Source: Bacteroides sp. 214
GTDB taxonomy: Bacteria > Bacteroidota > Bacteroidia > Bacteroidales > Bacteroidaceae
Reading direction: 5' to 3'
DNA: 64,000 nt
Assembly (NCBI RefSeq): GCF_010501015.1
Contig: NZ_QVML01000001.1
Location: 309,845-373,844 of the forward strand
Made by a program: the position numbers and the translations under genes. Under the pieces are notes generated by a model. That model had not been told where the DNA came from. It searched no databases and worked only from the letters and a program-made list of their open reading frames with translations. This document shows, one piece after another, positions 17,180 through 26,322 of this stretch; position 1 is the first letter of the stretch, and each line of letters begins with the position of its first letter.

Positions 17180-18022
17180 ATGAAAAGAACAGTTATAAAA
17201 ATAAACGAGGAATTGTGCAATGGCTGTGGAATTTGCGTTAATGGCTGCCACGAAGGTGCTTTGCAACTAATTGATGGTAAGGCTCGAATGATTAGCGATT
17301 TGTATTGTGACGGCTTGGGGGCTTGCATCGGCGATTGCCCTGTAGGAGCAATAGACTTTGAAGAGCGCGAGGCAGAACCTTACGACGAAATAGCAGTAAT
17401 GGAACGGCTTGTTCCTAAAGGAGAAAAAACAATCCGAGCCCATCTGCTTCACCTGAAAGAGCATAATGAAACGGAACTTTTAGATCAAGGGCTTCGTTAC
17501 TTGAGAGAGCGTAATATAACAATTGACATAACAGAGGATAAACAAAGCTCCAATTGTGCAAAATCTTTTGCAGCCTGTCCGGGAAGTAAAGAGAAGTCGT
17601 TTGCTCCGGTAAAACCAGCAACTCTAACCGACAATATTCCGTCGCAATTACGCCAATGGCCGGTGCAACTTCATTTACTGAATCCACAAGCTGGATATTT
17701 TCAGGGGGCTGATGTCGTATTGGCTGCAGATTGTACGGCTTACGCCTATGGCGGCTTTCATGACCGTTTCTTGCGGAACCGGATATTAGCTATTGCTTGC
17801 CCGAAACTCGACAGTAACAAAGATGTTTATGTGTCGAAAATTGCCAATATGATAGATGGAGCACACATAAACACACTGACAGTAGTTATGATGGAAGTTC
17901 CCTGTTGCGGAGGATTGCTTCAGTTGGTTAAAATGGCTTTGGAACAAACATTAAACAAAGTCCCTGTTAAAAAGGTTATTATAGGCATAGAAGGAGAAGT
18001 TGTAGAAGAAAAATGGATATAA
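17180..18022 (+). CDS. 4Fe-4S ferredoxin-domain protein linked to hcp
   Basis: A 280-residue cytoplasmic protein. Two [4Fe-4S] motifs lie at the N-terminus ([11 protein letters not shown] and [12 protein letters not shown]). The remainder (~100-280) is a conserved domain with further cysteines ([33 protein letters not shown]) that could hold another cluster or metal. It lies 19 bases upstream of hcp and is probably the electron donor or partner of Hcp. The reaction of the C-terminal domain is not known to me. Confidence 0.85.
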   Translation: MKRTVIKINEELCNGCGICVNGCHEGALQLIDGKARMISDLYCDGLGACIGDCPVGAIDFEEREAEPYDEIAVMERLVPKGEKTIRAHLLHLKEHNETELLDQGLRYLRERNITIDITEDKQSSNCAKSFAACPGSKEKSFAPVKPATLTDNIPSQLRQWPVQLHLLNPQAGYFQGADVVLAADCTAYAYGGFHDRFLRNRILAIACPKLDSNKDVYVSKIANMIDGAHINTLTVVMMEVPCCGGLLQLVKMALEQTLNKVPVKKVIIGIEGEVVEEKWI

Positions 18023-18041
18023 ACAATTAAAAGAATTAGAG

Positions 18042-19679
18042 ATGAACATGTTTTGCTTTCAATGTCAGGAAACAGCTATGAATAAAGGCTGTACGATAAA
18101 AGGAGTATGCGGAAAAACTTCCGATGTGGCTAACCTGCAGGATTTATTAATATTCCTGTTAAGAGGTATTTCCCGCTATACGGTAGAGATGCGTAAAAGA
18201 GGTATTGAGGTATCTGCTCAAACCAATCATTTTGTGATGGAATCGTTATTTATGACTATTACCAATGCCAACTTTGATAAGGAACGCTTTGTGAAGCGTA
18301 TTCGCGAAGCTATTGCCTTGCGCGATAAACTGGCAACAGAGCTAGGAAATATCACTGCCGATTGCGATTGTATGACCTGGAAGGGAAGTACACTGGAAGA
18401 AATGGAAGCAAAAGCTACTACCGTTGGAGTTCTTAGAACGGAAAATGAAGATGTACGTTCGTTGCGCGAGTTGCTGACATACGGGTTGAAAGGAATGGCT
18501 GCATACGCCGAACATGCCGTTAATTTAGGTTTCGACGATGATAATATCCATACCTTTATGCAAGAAGCACTGGTTGCTACCACTCAAGACTTGTCTGCCG
18601 ATGAACTAACGGCTTTGGTGCTTAAATGCGGCGAATACGGAGTAAAAACAATGGCACTGCTCGATAAAGCTAATACTTCGACTTACGGTAATCCGGAGAT
18701 AACCAAGGTTAGTATTGGTGTGCGCAATAATCCGGCTATTTTAATATCAGGACATGACCTGCGCGATATGCAAGACTTATTGGAACAGACCGAAGGCACA
18801 GGCGTAGATGTGTATACGCATAGCGAAATGCTTCCTGCGCATTACTACCCGGCATTTAAGAAATACAAGCACTTCGCAGGCAACTATGGTAGTGCATGGT
18901 GGCGTCAGCATGAAGATTTTGAATCATTCAACGGTGTTATTTTGTTTACGACGAACTGTATTGTGCCACCCCGTTCTACCGCAACATATGCCGACCGTGT
19001 TTATACAACAGGGGCTGCAGGATTTAGCGGATTCCCACATGTTGAAGACCGCAAGACTGCGCAATCGAAAGATTTTTCGAAATTGATAGAGCATGCCAAA
19101 CAATGCAAAGCACCCACTGAAATAGAGACAGGAGAAATCATTGGAGGCTTTGCCCACGAACAGGTATTTGCCCTTGCCGATAAGGTTGTTGATGCTGTAA
19201 AATCGGGTGCTATCCGTAAGTTCTTCGTGATGGCTGGTTGCGACGGGCGTATGAAGAACCGTAGTTACTATACCGAATTTGCCGAGAAGCTCCCGAAAGA
19301 TACGGTTATCCTTACCGCAGGTTGTGCCAAATACCGTTACAACAAATTGCCATTAGGCGATATCGGCGGAATACCACGTGTACTAGATGCCGGACAATGT
19401 AATGACAGCTACTCGCTTGCACTCATTGCCTTGAAATTAAAGGAAGTATTTGAATTGAATGACGTGAACGAGTTGCCCATAGCTTATAATATTGCATGGT
19501 ATGAACAGAAAGCGGTAATTGTTCTTCTTGCTTTGTTATCTTTAGGAGTAAAGAATATCCACTTAGGACCTACGCTGCCCGGCTTTCTTTCGCCAAATGT
19601 AACTAAGGTGTTGGTCGACAATTTCGGAATTAGTGGAATTACAACAGTTGATGAGGATATGAAAATGTTTTTAGCATAG
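18042..19679 (+). CDS. hcp: Hybrid-cluster protein (hydroxylamine/NO reductase)
   Basis: Cytoplasmic Fe-S enzyme that reduces NO or hydroxylamine and protects against nitrosative stress. N-terminal cysteines C5-x2-C8-x8-C17-x5-C23 form the cubane cluster (class with short spacing). Hybrid-cluster ligands are visible later in [37 protein letters not shown] and DAGQCND. It is 545 residues, full length. It follows the ferredoxin gene by 19 bases and ends at a strong terminator. Expression probably needs the divergent Crp/Fnr regulator. Confidence 0.96.
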   Translation: MNMFCFQCQETAMNKGCTIKGVCGKTSDVANLQDLLIFLLRGISRYTVEMRKRGIEVSAQTNHFVMESLFMTITNANFDKERFVKRIREAIALRDKLATELGNITADCDCMTWKGSTLEEMEAKATTVGVLRTENEDVRSLRELLTYGLKGMAAYAEHAVNLGFDDDNIHTFMQEALVATTQDLSADELTALVLKCGEYGVKTMALLDKANTSTYGNPEITKVSIGVRNNPAILISGHDLRDMQDLLEQTEGTGVDVYTHSEMLPAHYYPAFKKYKHFAGNYGSAWWRQHEDFESFNGVILFTTNCIVPPRSTATYADRVYTTGAAGFSGFPHVEDRKTAQSKDFSKLIEHAKQCKAPTEIETGEIIGGFAHEQVFALADKVVDAVKSGAIRKFFVMAGCDGRMKNRSYYTEFAEKLPKDTVILTAGCAKYRYNKLPLGDIGGIPRVLDAGQCNDSYSLALIALKLKEVFELNDVNELPIAYNIAWYEQKAVIVLLALLSLGVKNIHLGPTLPGFLSPNVTKVLVDNFGISGITTVDEDMKMFLA

Positions 19680-19705
19680 ATTCAAGTGTTTGTGTAATTG
19701 AAGGT

Positions 19706-19753
19706 GAGGGTGTGTCAAAACGAAGAGATTGACACACCCTCTTTCTTTTTTTT
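19706..19753 (+). terminator. Terminator of the hcp operon
   Basis: A perfect 13-bp stem (GAGGGTGTGTCAA with TTGACACACCCTC), a 10-nt loop and a near-continuous T-run. The stem core recurs in terminators at 20039 and 31018. Confidence 0.92.
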
Positions 19754-19764
19754 ATAATTATATC

Positions 19765-19985
19765 TGCAAGCAGAAGGCTGAAAGCCTGACATATTTTGCC
19801 TGGGGTAAAACCCCAGGACAGTGACTACAACAAGCAAAAAGTTCTGAAAGAACGGCACTAAAAAGCCAATAGTGTACCGCTCTTACAGAGCTTGAATTCA
19901 CGTTGTCGATTCCAAAACCCAGGGCTGCACTCGCTTCGCTCCCTGACCCTAGGCTAAGTATGTCGCGCTGTCAGCGCTTCGACGT
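19765..19985. repeat. Multi-hairpin REP-like intergenic element
   Basis: A chain of short hairpins: AGGCTGAAAGCCT, CCTGGGGTAAAACCCCAGG, GTTCTGAAAGAAC, GCTCTTACAGAGC, a CCCAGGG/CCTAGG pair with CTCGCTTCGCTC between, and GCGCTGTCAGCGC. The style (CTGAAAG loops, CCCAGGG box) resembles REP/RAYT-type repeats found in many Bacteroidetes and other phyla. No transposase is in the window and no coding frame is supported here. Confidence 0.7.
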
Positions 19986-20038
19986 TTGATACACCCCCTA
20001 TAACGAAGCCTGATATTGAGAAAGTTCAGACTTTGTGC

Positions 20039-20073
20039 AAAAAAAGAGAGTGTGTCGTTTTTGACACACCCTC
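20039..20073 (-). terminator. Terminator of the fucosidase gene
   Basis: On the minus strand GAGGGTGTGTC pairs with GACACACTCTC around a 6-nt loop and is followed by TTTTTTT. It lies 20 bases after the fucosidase stop. Confidence 0.88.
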
Positions 20074-20093
20074 ATCTTTTCGCTAATACGTGT

Positions 20094-21413
20094 TTACTTT
20101 ACAACCACCTCAAGTATTGAATCAATATCATCCATTGTTCCACTGAATGTAAAGGTTGTTTTCCCAGTTTTTCTGTTGGTTTTCCAAGTAACTTTGGTAT
20201 CCGTCATGTCGGCGTTCAACCATTTAACCGATTTAACACCTTTAAGTTCCAACTCCAGCGTAGTTGTTTCGGGATCTAATAGATGGATATAGTAAATGTT
20301 TTCTTTGCGAGTAATAGCTCCCCACGTTTGTGGCTTTACAGGTCCTGCCTCTGTCTTGTAAATCGTTTGCCCGTACTCCTTCGTCCATTTACCTATGTTT
20401 GCCAAACGTTCTACACATTCGGGCTGTATCTTTCCGTTGGGCATAGGTCCTACGTTTAGTAGTAAGTTTGCACCCACTCCTGCAGTACGAACAAGTAAAT
20501 GAATCAGTTGTTTGGTCGATTTAAATTTATCATCGGTAATTCGGAATCCCCATGCACCGTTAATGGTTTGGCAAGTTTCGAGAGGTAATCGGGAAACTTC
20601 TTGTCCACTGTACCCCGAAGCATTTTCACCCGGCACATCGCGCTCAAATATTTGATAATCTTCGCCTTCAATAGGAGGGAGGTGGTGGTTGTTGGCTATC
20701 AGACATTCGGGCTGCAGTGAGCGAATGAGGGCGTAGAGTTCAGGATAGTGCCAATCTACATTTGCAGAGTGATCGGTTCGGTTATCATCTGCGGTTTGAT
20801 CCCAATGCCCATCAAACCAAATGCCACCAATAGGACCGTAGTTGGTAAGTAATTCGGTAAGTTGTGCTTTCATGAAGTTGATATACGAATCCCAGTTGCT
20901 GGACCCGGTTCTTCCGGCATCCTTACCTGTACGACCTGTTTCCCATTGGTAATCGGTGCGCATCCAATCAATGGTTGAGTAATAGAACACCAATTTGATA
21001 CCTTCTTTATGACACTCTTCGGCAAGTTGCTTGATGAGGTCTTTGCCATAGGGCGTGTTCATAATATTCCAGTCCGACTGTTTGGTGTCCCAGTTGCTAA
21101 AACCATCGTGGTGGCGCGAAGTGAAAGTGATGTACTTCATTCCTGCGTTTTTCGCTATGGCTACCCATTCTTTAGCATCGAAAGCTTGCGGATTGAACAA
21201 ATCTTGCAGACGCTTGTAAGCATGTCCTTTTATGGGCTTTGTCTGCATAATCCACTCCCCATCTCCCAGTACGGCATAAGGGCCAAAATGAACAAATAAT
21301 CCGAATCGAGCCTCTTCAAACCATTGGGTATTAGGCTTTGGTAGTGATTGTGCATAAGCCGCTATGTTATATAAAGCGGCTACAAAAAGAATGATTGTGA
21401 GCTTTTTCATCAT
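20094..21413 (-). CDS. Secreted alpha-L-fucosidase, GH29
   Basis: Exo-fucosidase with a signal peptide (1-22, ending AAYAQ). The GH29 core is clear: ARFGLFVHFGPYA, SRHHDGFSNW and nucleophile Asp201 in GGIWFDGHWD. At 439 residues it has the catalytic domain plus a short beta-sandwich. It is monocistronic with its own terminator. It may trim fucose from xyloglucan, pectin RG-II or host glycans; the pectin enzymes nearby favour plant material. A weak -7-like TATCTTTA lies upstream on the minus strand (21434-21441). Confidence 0.93.
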   Translation of the reverse strand: MMKKLTIILFVAALYNIAAYAQSLPKPNTQWFEEARFGLFVHFGPYAVLGDGEWIMQTKPIKGHAYKRLQDLFNPQAFDAKEWVAIAKNAGMKYITFTSRHHDGFSNWDTKQSDWNIMNTPYGKDLIKQLAEECHKEGIKLVFYYSTIDWMRTDYQWETGRTGKDAGRTGSSNWDSYINFMKAQLTELLTNYGPIGGIWFDGHWDQTADDNRTDHSANVDWHYPELYALIRSLQPECLIANNHHLPPIEGEDYQIFERDVPGENASGYSGQEVSRLPLETCQTINGAWGFRITDDKFKSTKQLIHLLVRTAGVGANLLLNVGPMPNGKIQPECVERLANIGKWTKEYGQTIYKTEAGPVKPQTWGAITRKENIYYIHLLDPETTTLELELKGVKSVKWLNADMTDTKVTWKTNRKTGKTTFTFSGTMDDIDSILEVVVK

Positions 21414-21660
21414 AGACTTGTGTTTTTCTTAGGTAAAGATAGGAAATTATATCTTATTAAAACAGTATATTCTAAAACTCGCTAAATATTTGCTAGCGTA
21501 TATGTATAATAATATAACCACCCAGCAACCTGTTGAAGTCTGATTTATTTATAGACTATTAACTTTTAAATTTCTGTAAAAAAGGTGGCGTTTAGTTTGG
21601 CCATATCACGAAAAAGGCAGTGCGAAGAGTTCTATTTTCCGATTCAGCGTTTTAAACTTT

Positions 21661-21780
21661 TTGTTAACCGCCAAGAGTGGTCGTGTTTAACACGGTGGGT
21701 ATCGGTGTTTAACACGGCGGGTGTTGGTGCTTAATACGGTGAGTGTCGGTGTTTAACACGGTGGGTAGTAGTGTTAACCG
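21661..21780. repeat. 22-bp tandem array C
   Basis: Units start at 21683, 21705, 21727 and 21749, most beginning GTGTTTAACACGG, with diverged units at 21661 and 21771. The flanking GTTAACCG copies are exactly 110 bp (five periods) apart. Each full unit holds a small dyad GTGTT-T-AACAC. Unit sequence is unrelated to the other arrays; only the period is shared. Confidence 0.88.
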
Positions 21781-21797
21781 TTTTTAGTCGATTATGC

Positions 21798-21837
21798 AAA
21801 AAAAAGAGAGGCGAAAAACCCATGGGTTCCCGCCTCT
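21798..21837 (-). terminator. Orphan minus-strand terminator
   Basis: AGAGGCG pairs with CGCCTCT; an inner palindrome AACCCATGGGTT lies inside the loop, and the minus strand continues into eight T. No minus-strand gene lies to its right before the + strand pectinesterase, so it would end a short non-coding transcript or a long fucosidase leader. The rest of the 775-bp gap (21841-22188) shows a + strand TATCTTTG at 21856 and nothing else I can name. Confidence 0.6.
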
Positions 21838-22188
21838 ATGTATATACTATCTGTATATCTTTGTTATACTAAAGATAACCTTTTTGTGGGACATTTCCAA
21901 ATCCGAATTAACGTTCTACAACCTATTCTCAGGGGGATTTGTGTAATATTTGTACTTTATGGTTTCTATTATTTTGCTTAAAATAAATTCCACCAACGGG
22001 TTGCTTTTCTCTTTGCATTTTGCCTCCTAAGATTTTGTATTCCTCCTTTTTGAATAATTTCTTCCCCTGTTTTTTTGTCCTCAATCAATTTTTCTACTTA
22101 AACAACAAAAAAAAACTCCGCTAAGCATGGTGGATTGGCTAATATTGCAAAGTGAAAATCACTTATTGTTAATTAATAATTTAATACC

Positions 22189-25100
22189 ATGAAAAAAAGC
22201 TACTTAAGTTTATTCTTGTGCTTACTCGGGTTTGCTGTTGCTACTCAGGCACAAGTGAAAATCGTAGAATGGAACTTTGCGGGTACCTACAATGCTGACG
22301 GAAAAGCAGATGCAGCTGGATCGTTCTCTGCAAAAAACGGTAAACGCTTCGATGCGTTATATCCGGATTATTCCGTAAATGAGTCGGGTGTGCTCTCTGC
22401 AAAGACTAATACCGGCTATAGTAATGTTGATATGGCCATGTGTCATGAAACGCCTTCTGTTCGTATCTATTACATGGGGCAAAACAACATTACTGACTAC
22501 ACTAATGCCGAGAATCACGACAATTATTTCCAGTATGCTTTCTCAACAAAGGGATATCAAGACATTGCATTAGACTTCTCGTTTGCTTGCAATGGTGATG
22601 CTACTACTTACTTTCGCTTGGTGTACTCTACTGATGGTGGAACTACATGGGTTGATGCCGGAAGTTATGCGGAAGAAACAGCTTACCAAGGAGGAGATTG
22701 GTGGAACATTACTACTCACAATGTCCCTTTGACCGGATTGAAAAACAAAGAAAATGTTATTGTTCGATTAATTGGTGGCAATGATGCATCTACAGCTAAA
22801 GGCTCTGTCAATATGACTCTGTTTAAGGTTACTGGTAAGGAAGGTACTGCTACCGTACAAGAACGTATGCTCTACACCACTAATTTCCAAGATTGGGATG
22901 CATTGGGAGCATCTGCAACAGCTACCGATGTAAAAAAGACCACTATACAGGGTGAAACGCTTACTTTTACATTGCTACAAGCTGCGGTTAACCCAAGCGG
23001 TTATGATGCACAGAAATTTACAGATCCAGTTAGTACGGTAGGATATATCCAAACACAAAAAACAGGGGGAGATGCAAATTCTACTTACATTTTACTTTCT
23101 CCATTGGCTAATGTCACCAAATTGAGCTTTGTACAAGCTGCAACAGGAGGCAAACGCGGACTTATGCTCAAAGTAAAAGGTGATGGCGATGCAGATTGGG
23201 TGTACTTACACAACGTTGCTATTGGAAGGGCACAAGGAGAACTTTTGGAGTTTGACGTAAACCGTACAAATGTTCAAATTTGTTTTGAGTCGTTTGAAAG
23301 AGCGCAAAACGGCTATTTGTTAGAGCTTAATATTAAAGGTAACGTAGAAATAACCGAAGAACAAGCCAAATTAACAACTTCTGTTTCTCCTAAAGATGCA
23401 GGAATTGTAACCGTTTCTCCTCCGGGAAATGAATATAACGTAGGTACCGAACTTACGCTGACTGCTGCCAAAGAGTTTGGTTATAAATTTGTAAAATGGA
23501 CAGATGCCGAAGGTAATGAATTATCTACCTCTGCTACATATACGTTTGAAATAAAGGAAGATGCAAATGTTATCGCTGTGTTTGAGGCGATAAATACATA
23601 CTCGCTTACATGGACAGCTACAGGTGGTGCTAACTCTTATTTAGTAGCTGTGTCTCCTAAAGGAAAAGTGGTAGATGGAGTTAACTACTATGAAGAAGGT
23701 ACAGATGTGAAAGTAACTGCATCCAACAATCGTATTATGAACTTTACCAACTGGGAAGACAATACAACTGCCGTAGAACGAGTTATTACCATGACCGAGA
23801 ACAAAGCGTTGGTAGCTAACTATAGTGCAGATGAGTTTATCATGGGTTGGGATTTTATGCTCGACCAACCTGGTTCTGATCGTGCAGCAGACTATTATGT
23901 AGATTCAGAAAATACAGGTAAGTTCTCACTTCGTAAAGCAGATGGAACAACTAATGGATGGCTGACGAAAGGATTAACCAATGGAATGTACGAAGGACGT
24001 TATGGTGTTGTAAACTGGAAACCTTTTGCCGATAAGTACTATTATGAATTGACATTTGCTACTACCGGATTTACCAATGTAGCAGTTGAAGCAGCCATGC
24101 TTTATAACTACAATGCTTATGCTGTGCAAAAGGTAGAGTATTCATTGGATGGAGAAACCTTCACTCAGCTTGGCCAATATGATTTTGAGACAGTTAAGAC
24201 ATGGTATGATAAAAGATTTGAGTTACCCGAAGCTGCTTGGGGAAAAGAACGTGTGTATGTGCGCTTTATTCCTGACTACACATCAAATATAGTAGGAACA
24301 ACATCGGATAATGATGGAACATCTATGACAGATGTCTATATCTTGGGCGAAAGCGCCAATGCTGAAGATAAAGTACCACCGGTTCTTCTTTCTTCTATTC
24401 CGGGAGCAGATAATAATAAAGGTATTTCTACTACAGGTTCTATTATTCTTACTTTCGACGAACGTGTAGTAGCCGGAACTGGTAAAGCGATGTTGAATGG
24501 CAAAGAACTTGAAGTAAATATCAGCGGTAAGACAGCAATTTTCAAATATATGGGTCTGTCATACAACGAATCGTATACATTTGTATTACCCGAAGGTGCT
24601 ATTACCGATAGAAACGGCAATGTTTTTGCAGGAACAAGCATTACTTTCCAAACTCTTGAACGCGTACAACCTGCAGCTCGCCTTTACGATGCTGTTGTAG
24701 CTGCCGACGGAAGTGGTGACTATACTACCGTAATCGATGCAATTGCTGCTGCTCCAAGCGATAGAGTGTCTCCATGGCTAATCTTCATCAAAGAAGGTAC
24801 TTATAAAGGACACATTGAGATACCTGCCACTAAACCTTACATCTACCTGATTGGGCAAGATGTGGATAAAGTAATCATAACTGATGATCAGTTGTGTGGA
24901 GGCGAAGAAGCCCAAACGGGCAAACCTGCTTTACATGTTAGTCTAGGTGCTACTGTAGTGGTTCAGGCTGCCAATTTCTTCGCTGAAAACATATCATTCG
25001 AAAATAGTTGGGGTGTTGAAAAGAATGCAGGTCCGCAAGCATTGGCTTTATATACAAACAATGACCGTGCAATATTGAATAACTGTAAATTACGTAGTTA

Positions 25101-26127
25101 TCAAGATACGTATCTCACATCTACAAAAACAAACAATGACCGTCATTACCTGAAGAATTGCTTCATTGAAGGAGCGGTTGACTTCATTTATGGTGGTGGT
25201 GATGTTTACTTTGATGGTTGTGTTATCAATATTGTACGCGAGAGTGGAGGTTATATCGTAGCTCCTTCTCATGGCATAGGTACTAAATGGGGATATGTAT
25301 TTATGAATAATACCATAACCGCAGCTACCAACCCTGCAGGTGCTACATCGGTATGGTTGGGTCGCCCATGGCAAAATGCTCCGAAGACAGTATTCATCAA
25401 CACAATAGCCGAAGTTACTATTCCGGCTGCGGGTTGGTACGAAACAATGGGAGCTATACCTGCTATCTTTGCCGACTACAACACCATGGATGCCGATGGT
25501 AATCCTGTTGATTTGAGTAATCGCAGAGTAACTTACTATAGAACAGTAGATGGTGAAAAAGTTTACGGAGATGCAAAGAATTCACTTACTGCCGATGAAG
25601 CAGCTACATATACCATTCAGAATGTACTTTCGGGTTCGGATGCTTGGTTGCCTCACTTGATGACCGAAGCGATTGCCGCACCTGTTGTAACCAAAGCAGA
25701 AGCTACATATACTTGGGAGGCTGTTCCTTATGCAATCTCTTATGTAGTTTCGGTTGACGGCAAAGTGGTAGCTTTCACGAAAGAAACCAGCTACACAGTA
25801 ACTGATACACGTGCGGAAGCAACAGTAACCGTACAAGCTGTAAATGAATACGGTGGTTTGAGTGCGGCTTCAAGTAGCAATCCGGGTACAGGTATTGATA
25901 AAGTAGAAGATAATGCACAAACTGCTATCTCGCATTCTGTGATAGGTGGTGTGCTTTACTTGAAAAACCTTCCCGAAAATGCACGTATAGAAATTTATAA
26001 CTTCTTAGGACAGAAACGTTTTGATGAGGTTGTAAACGCAGGACAGGCAGCTATTAACTTGCCCGAAAGTGGTATCGTACGCGTTCGCACAGCAAACGGA
26101 TATGAAACATTCAAAGTGATGAAGTAG
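22189..26127 (+). CDS. Large multidomain pectin methylesterase (CE8) with C-terminal sorting-type domain
   Basis: A 1312-residue exported protein with signal peptide (1-22). Order: two beta-sandwich/CBM-like regions (~25-390), two InlB-type repeats (~390-545), another sandwich (~550-720), an Ig-like Big_5 domain (~725-825), the CE8 beta-helix (~830-1170), an Fn3-like domain, and a ~75-residue C-terminal domain resembling type IX sorting domains (LYLKNLPENARIEIYNFLGQ). CE8 catalytic residues are visible: Asp973 (YQDTYL), Asp998 (GAVDFIYG), and the WLGRPWQ arginine. It demethylates pectin, readying it for the PL1 lyase at 36.8 kb. Ends at a strong terminator. Confidence 0.92.
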   Translation: MKKSYLSLFLCLLGFAVATQAQVKIVEWNFAGTYNADGKADAAGSFSAKNGKRFDALYPDYSVNESGVLSAKTNTGYSNVDMAMCHETPSVRIYYMGQNNITDYTNAENHDNYFQYAFSTKGYQDIALDFSFACNGDATTYFRLVYSTDGGTTWVDAGSYAEETAYQGGDWWNITTHNVPLTGLKNKENVIVRLIGGNDASTAKGSVNMTLFKVTGKEGTATVQERMLYTTNFQDWDALGASATATDVKKTTIQGETLTFTLLQAAVNPSGYDAQKFTDPVSTVGYIQTQKTGGDANSTYILLSPLANVTKLSFVQAATGGKRGLMLKVKGDGDADWVYLHNVAIGRAQGELLEFDVNRTNVQICFESFERAQNGYLLELNIKGNVEITEEQAKLTTSVSPKDAGIVTVSPPGNEYNVGTELTLTAAKEFGYKFVKWTDAEGNELSTSATYTFEIKEDANVIAVFEAINTYSLTWTATGGANSYLVAVSPKGKVVDGVNYYEEGTDVKVTASNNRIMNFTNWEDNTTAVERVITMTENKALVANYSADEFIMGWDFMLDQPGSDRAADYYVDSENTGKFSLRKADGTTNGWLTKGLTNGMYEGRYGVVNWKPFADKYYYELTFATTGFTNVAVEAAMLYNYNAYAVQKVEYSLDGETFTQLGQYDFETVKTWYDKRFELPEAAWGKERVYVRFIPDYTSNIVGTTSDNDGTSMTDVYILGESANAEDKVPPVLLSSIPGADNNKGISTTGSIILTFDERVVAGTGKAMLNGKELEVNISGKTAIFKYMGLSYNESYTFVLPEGAITDRNGNVFAGTSITFQTLERVQPAARLYDAVVAADGSGDYTTVIDAIAAAPSDRVSPWLIFIKEGTYKGHIEIPATKPYIYLIGQDVDKVIITDDQLCGGEEAQTGKPALHVSLGATVVVQAANFFAENISFENSWGVEKNAGPQALALYTNNDRAILNNCKLRSYQDTYLTSTKTNNDRHYLKNCFIEGAVDFIYGGGDVYFDGCVINIVRESGGYIVAPSHGIGTKWGYVFMNNTITAATNPAGATSVWLGRPWQNAPKTVFINTIAEVTIPAAGWYETMGAIPAIFADYNTMDADGNPVDLSNRRVTYYRTVDGEKVYGDAKNSLTADEAATYTIQNVLSGSDAWLPHLMTEAIAAPVVTKAEATYTWEAVPYAISYVVSVDGKVVAFTKETSYTVTDTRAEATVTVQAVNEYGGLSAASSSNPGTGIDKVEDNAQTAISHSVIGGVLYLKNLPENARIEIYNFLGQKRFDEVVNAGQAAINLPESGIVRVRTANGYETFKVMK

Positions 26128-26151
26128 TCTAAAGTTTGCTAAAAATATTTT

Positions 26152-26235
26152 GAGCCTTACTTTCATTTGAAACAAGCCTCGCTTTTATCTAAAGCAAGCT
26201 TTGCTTCGGATGAAAGTGAGGCTCACTTTTTATTG
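26152..26235 (+). terminator. Terminator of the pectin methylesterase gene
   Basis: GAGCCTTACTTTCAT (26152) pairs with ATGAAAGTGAGGCTC (26210-26224), enclosing a second small hairpin, and is followed by a T-rich run. Confidence 0.82.
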
Positions 26236-26272
26236 TTTTATAAACAATGTTATTGTTGTATAAAAAACAAAC

Positions 26273-26300
26273 TTTGAGAAAAAACAAGAAAGTATCTTTG
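26273..26300 (+). promoter_or_regulatory. Promoter of the PCMD lipoprotein operon
   Basis: TTTG at 26273 and TATCTTTG at 26293-26300 with 20-nt spacing match the Bacteroidetes sigma-ABfr consensus closely. It lies 23 bases before the ATG. Confidence 0.75.
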
Positions 26301-26322
26301 TATTCAACAAACTGAGATAACG

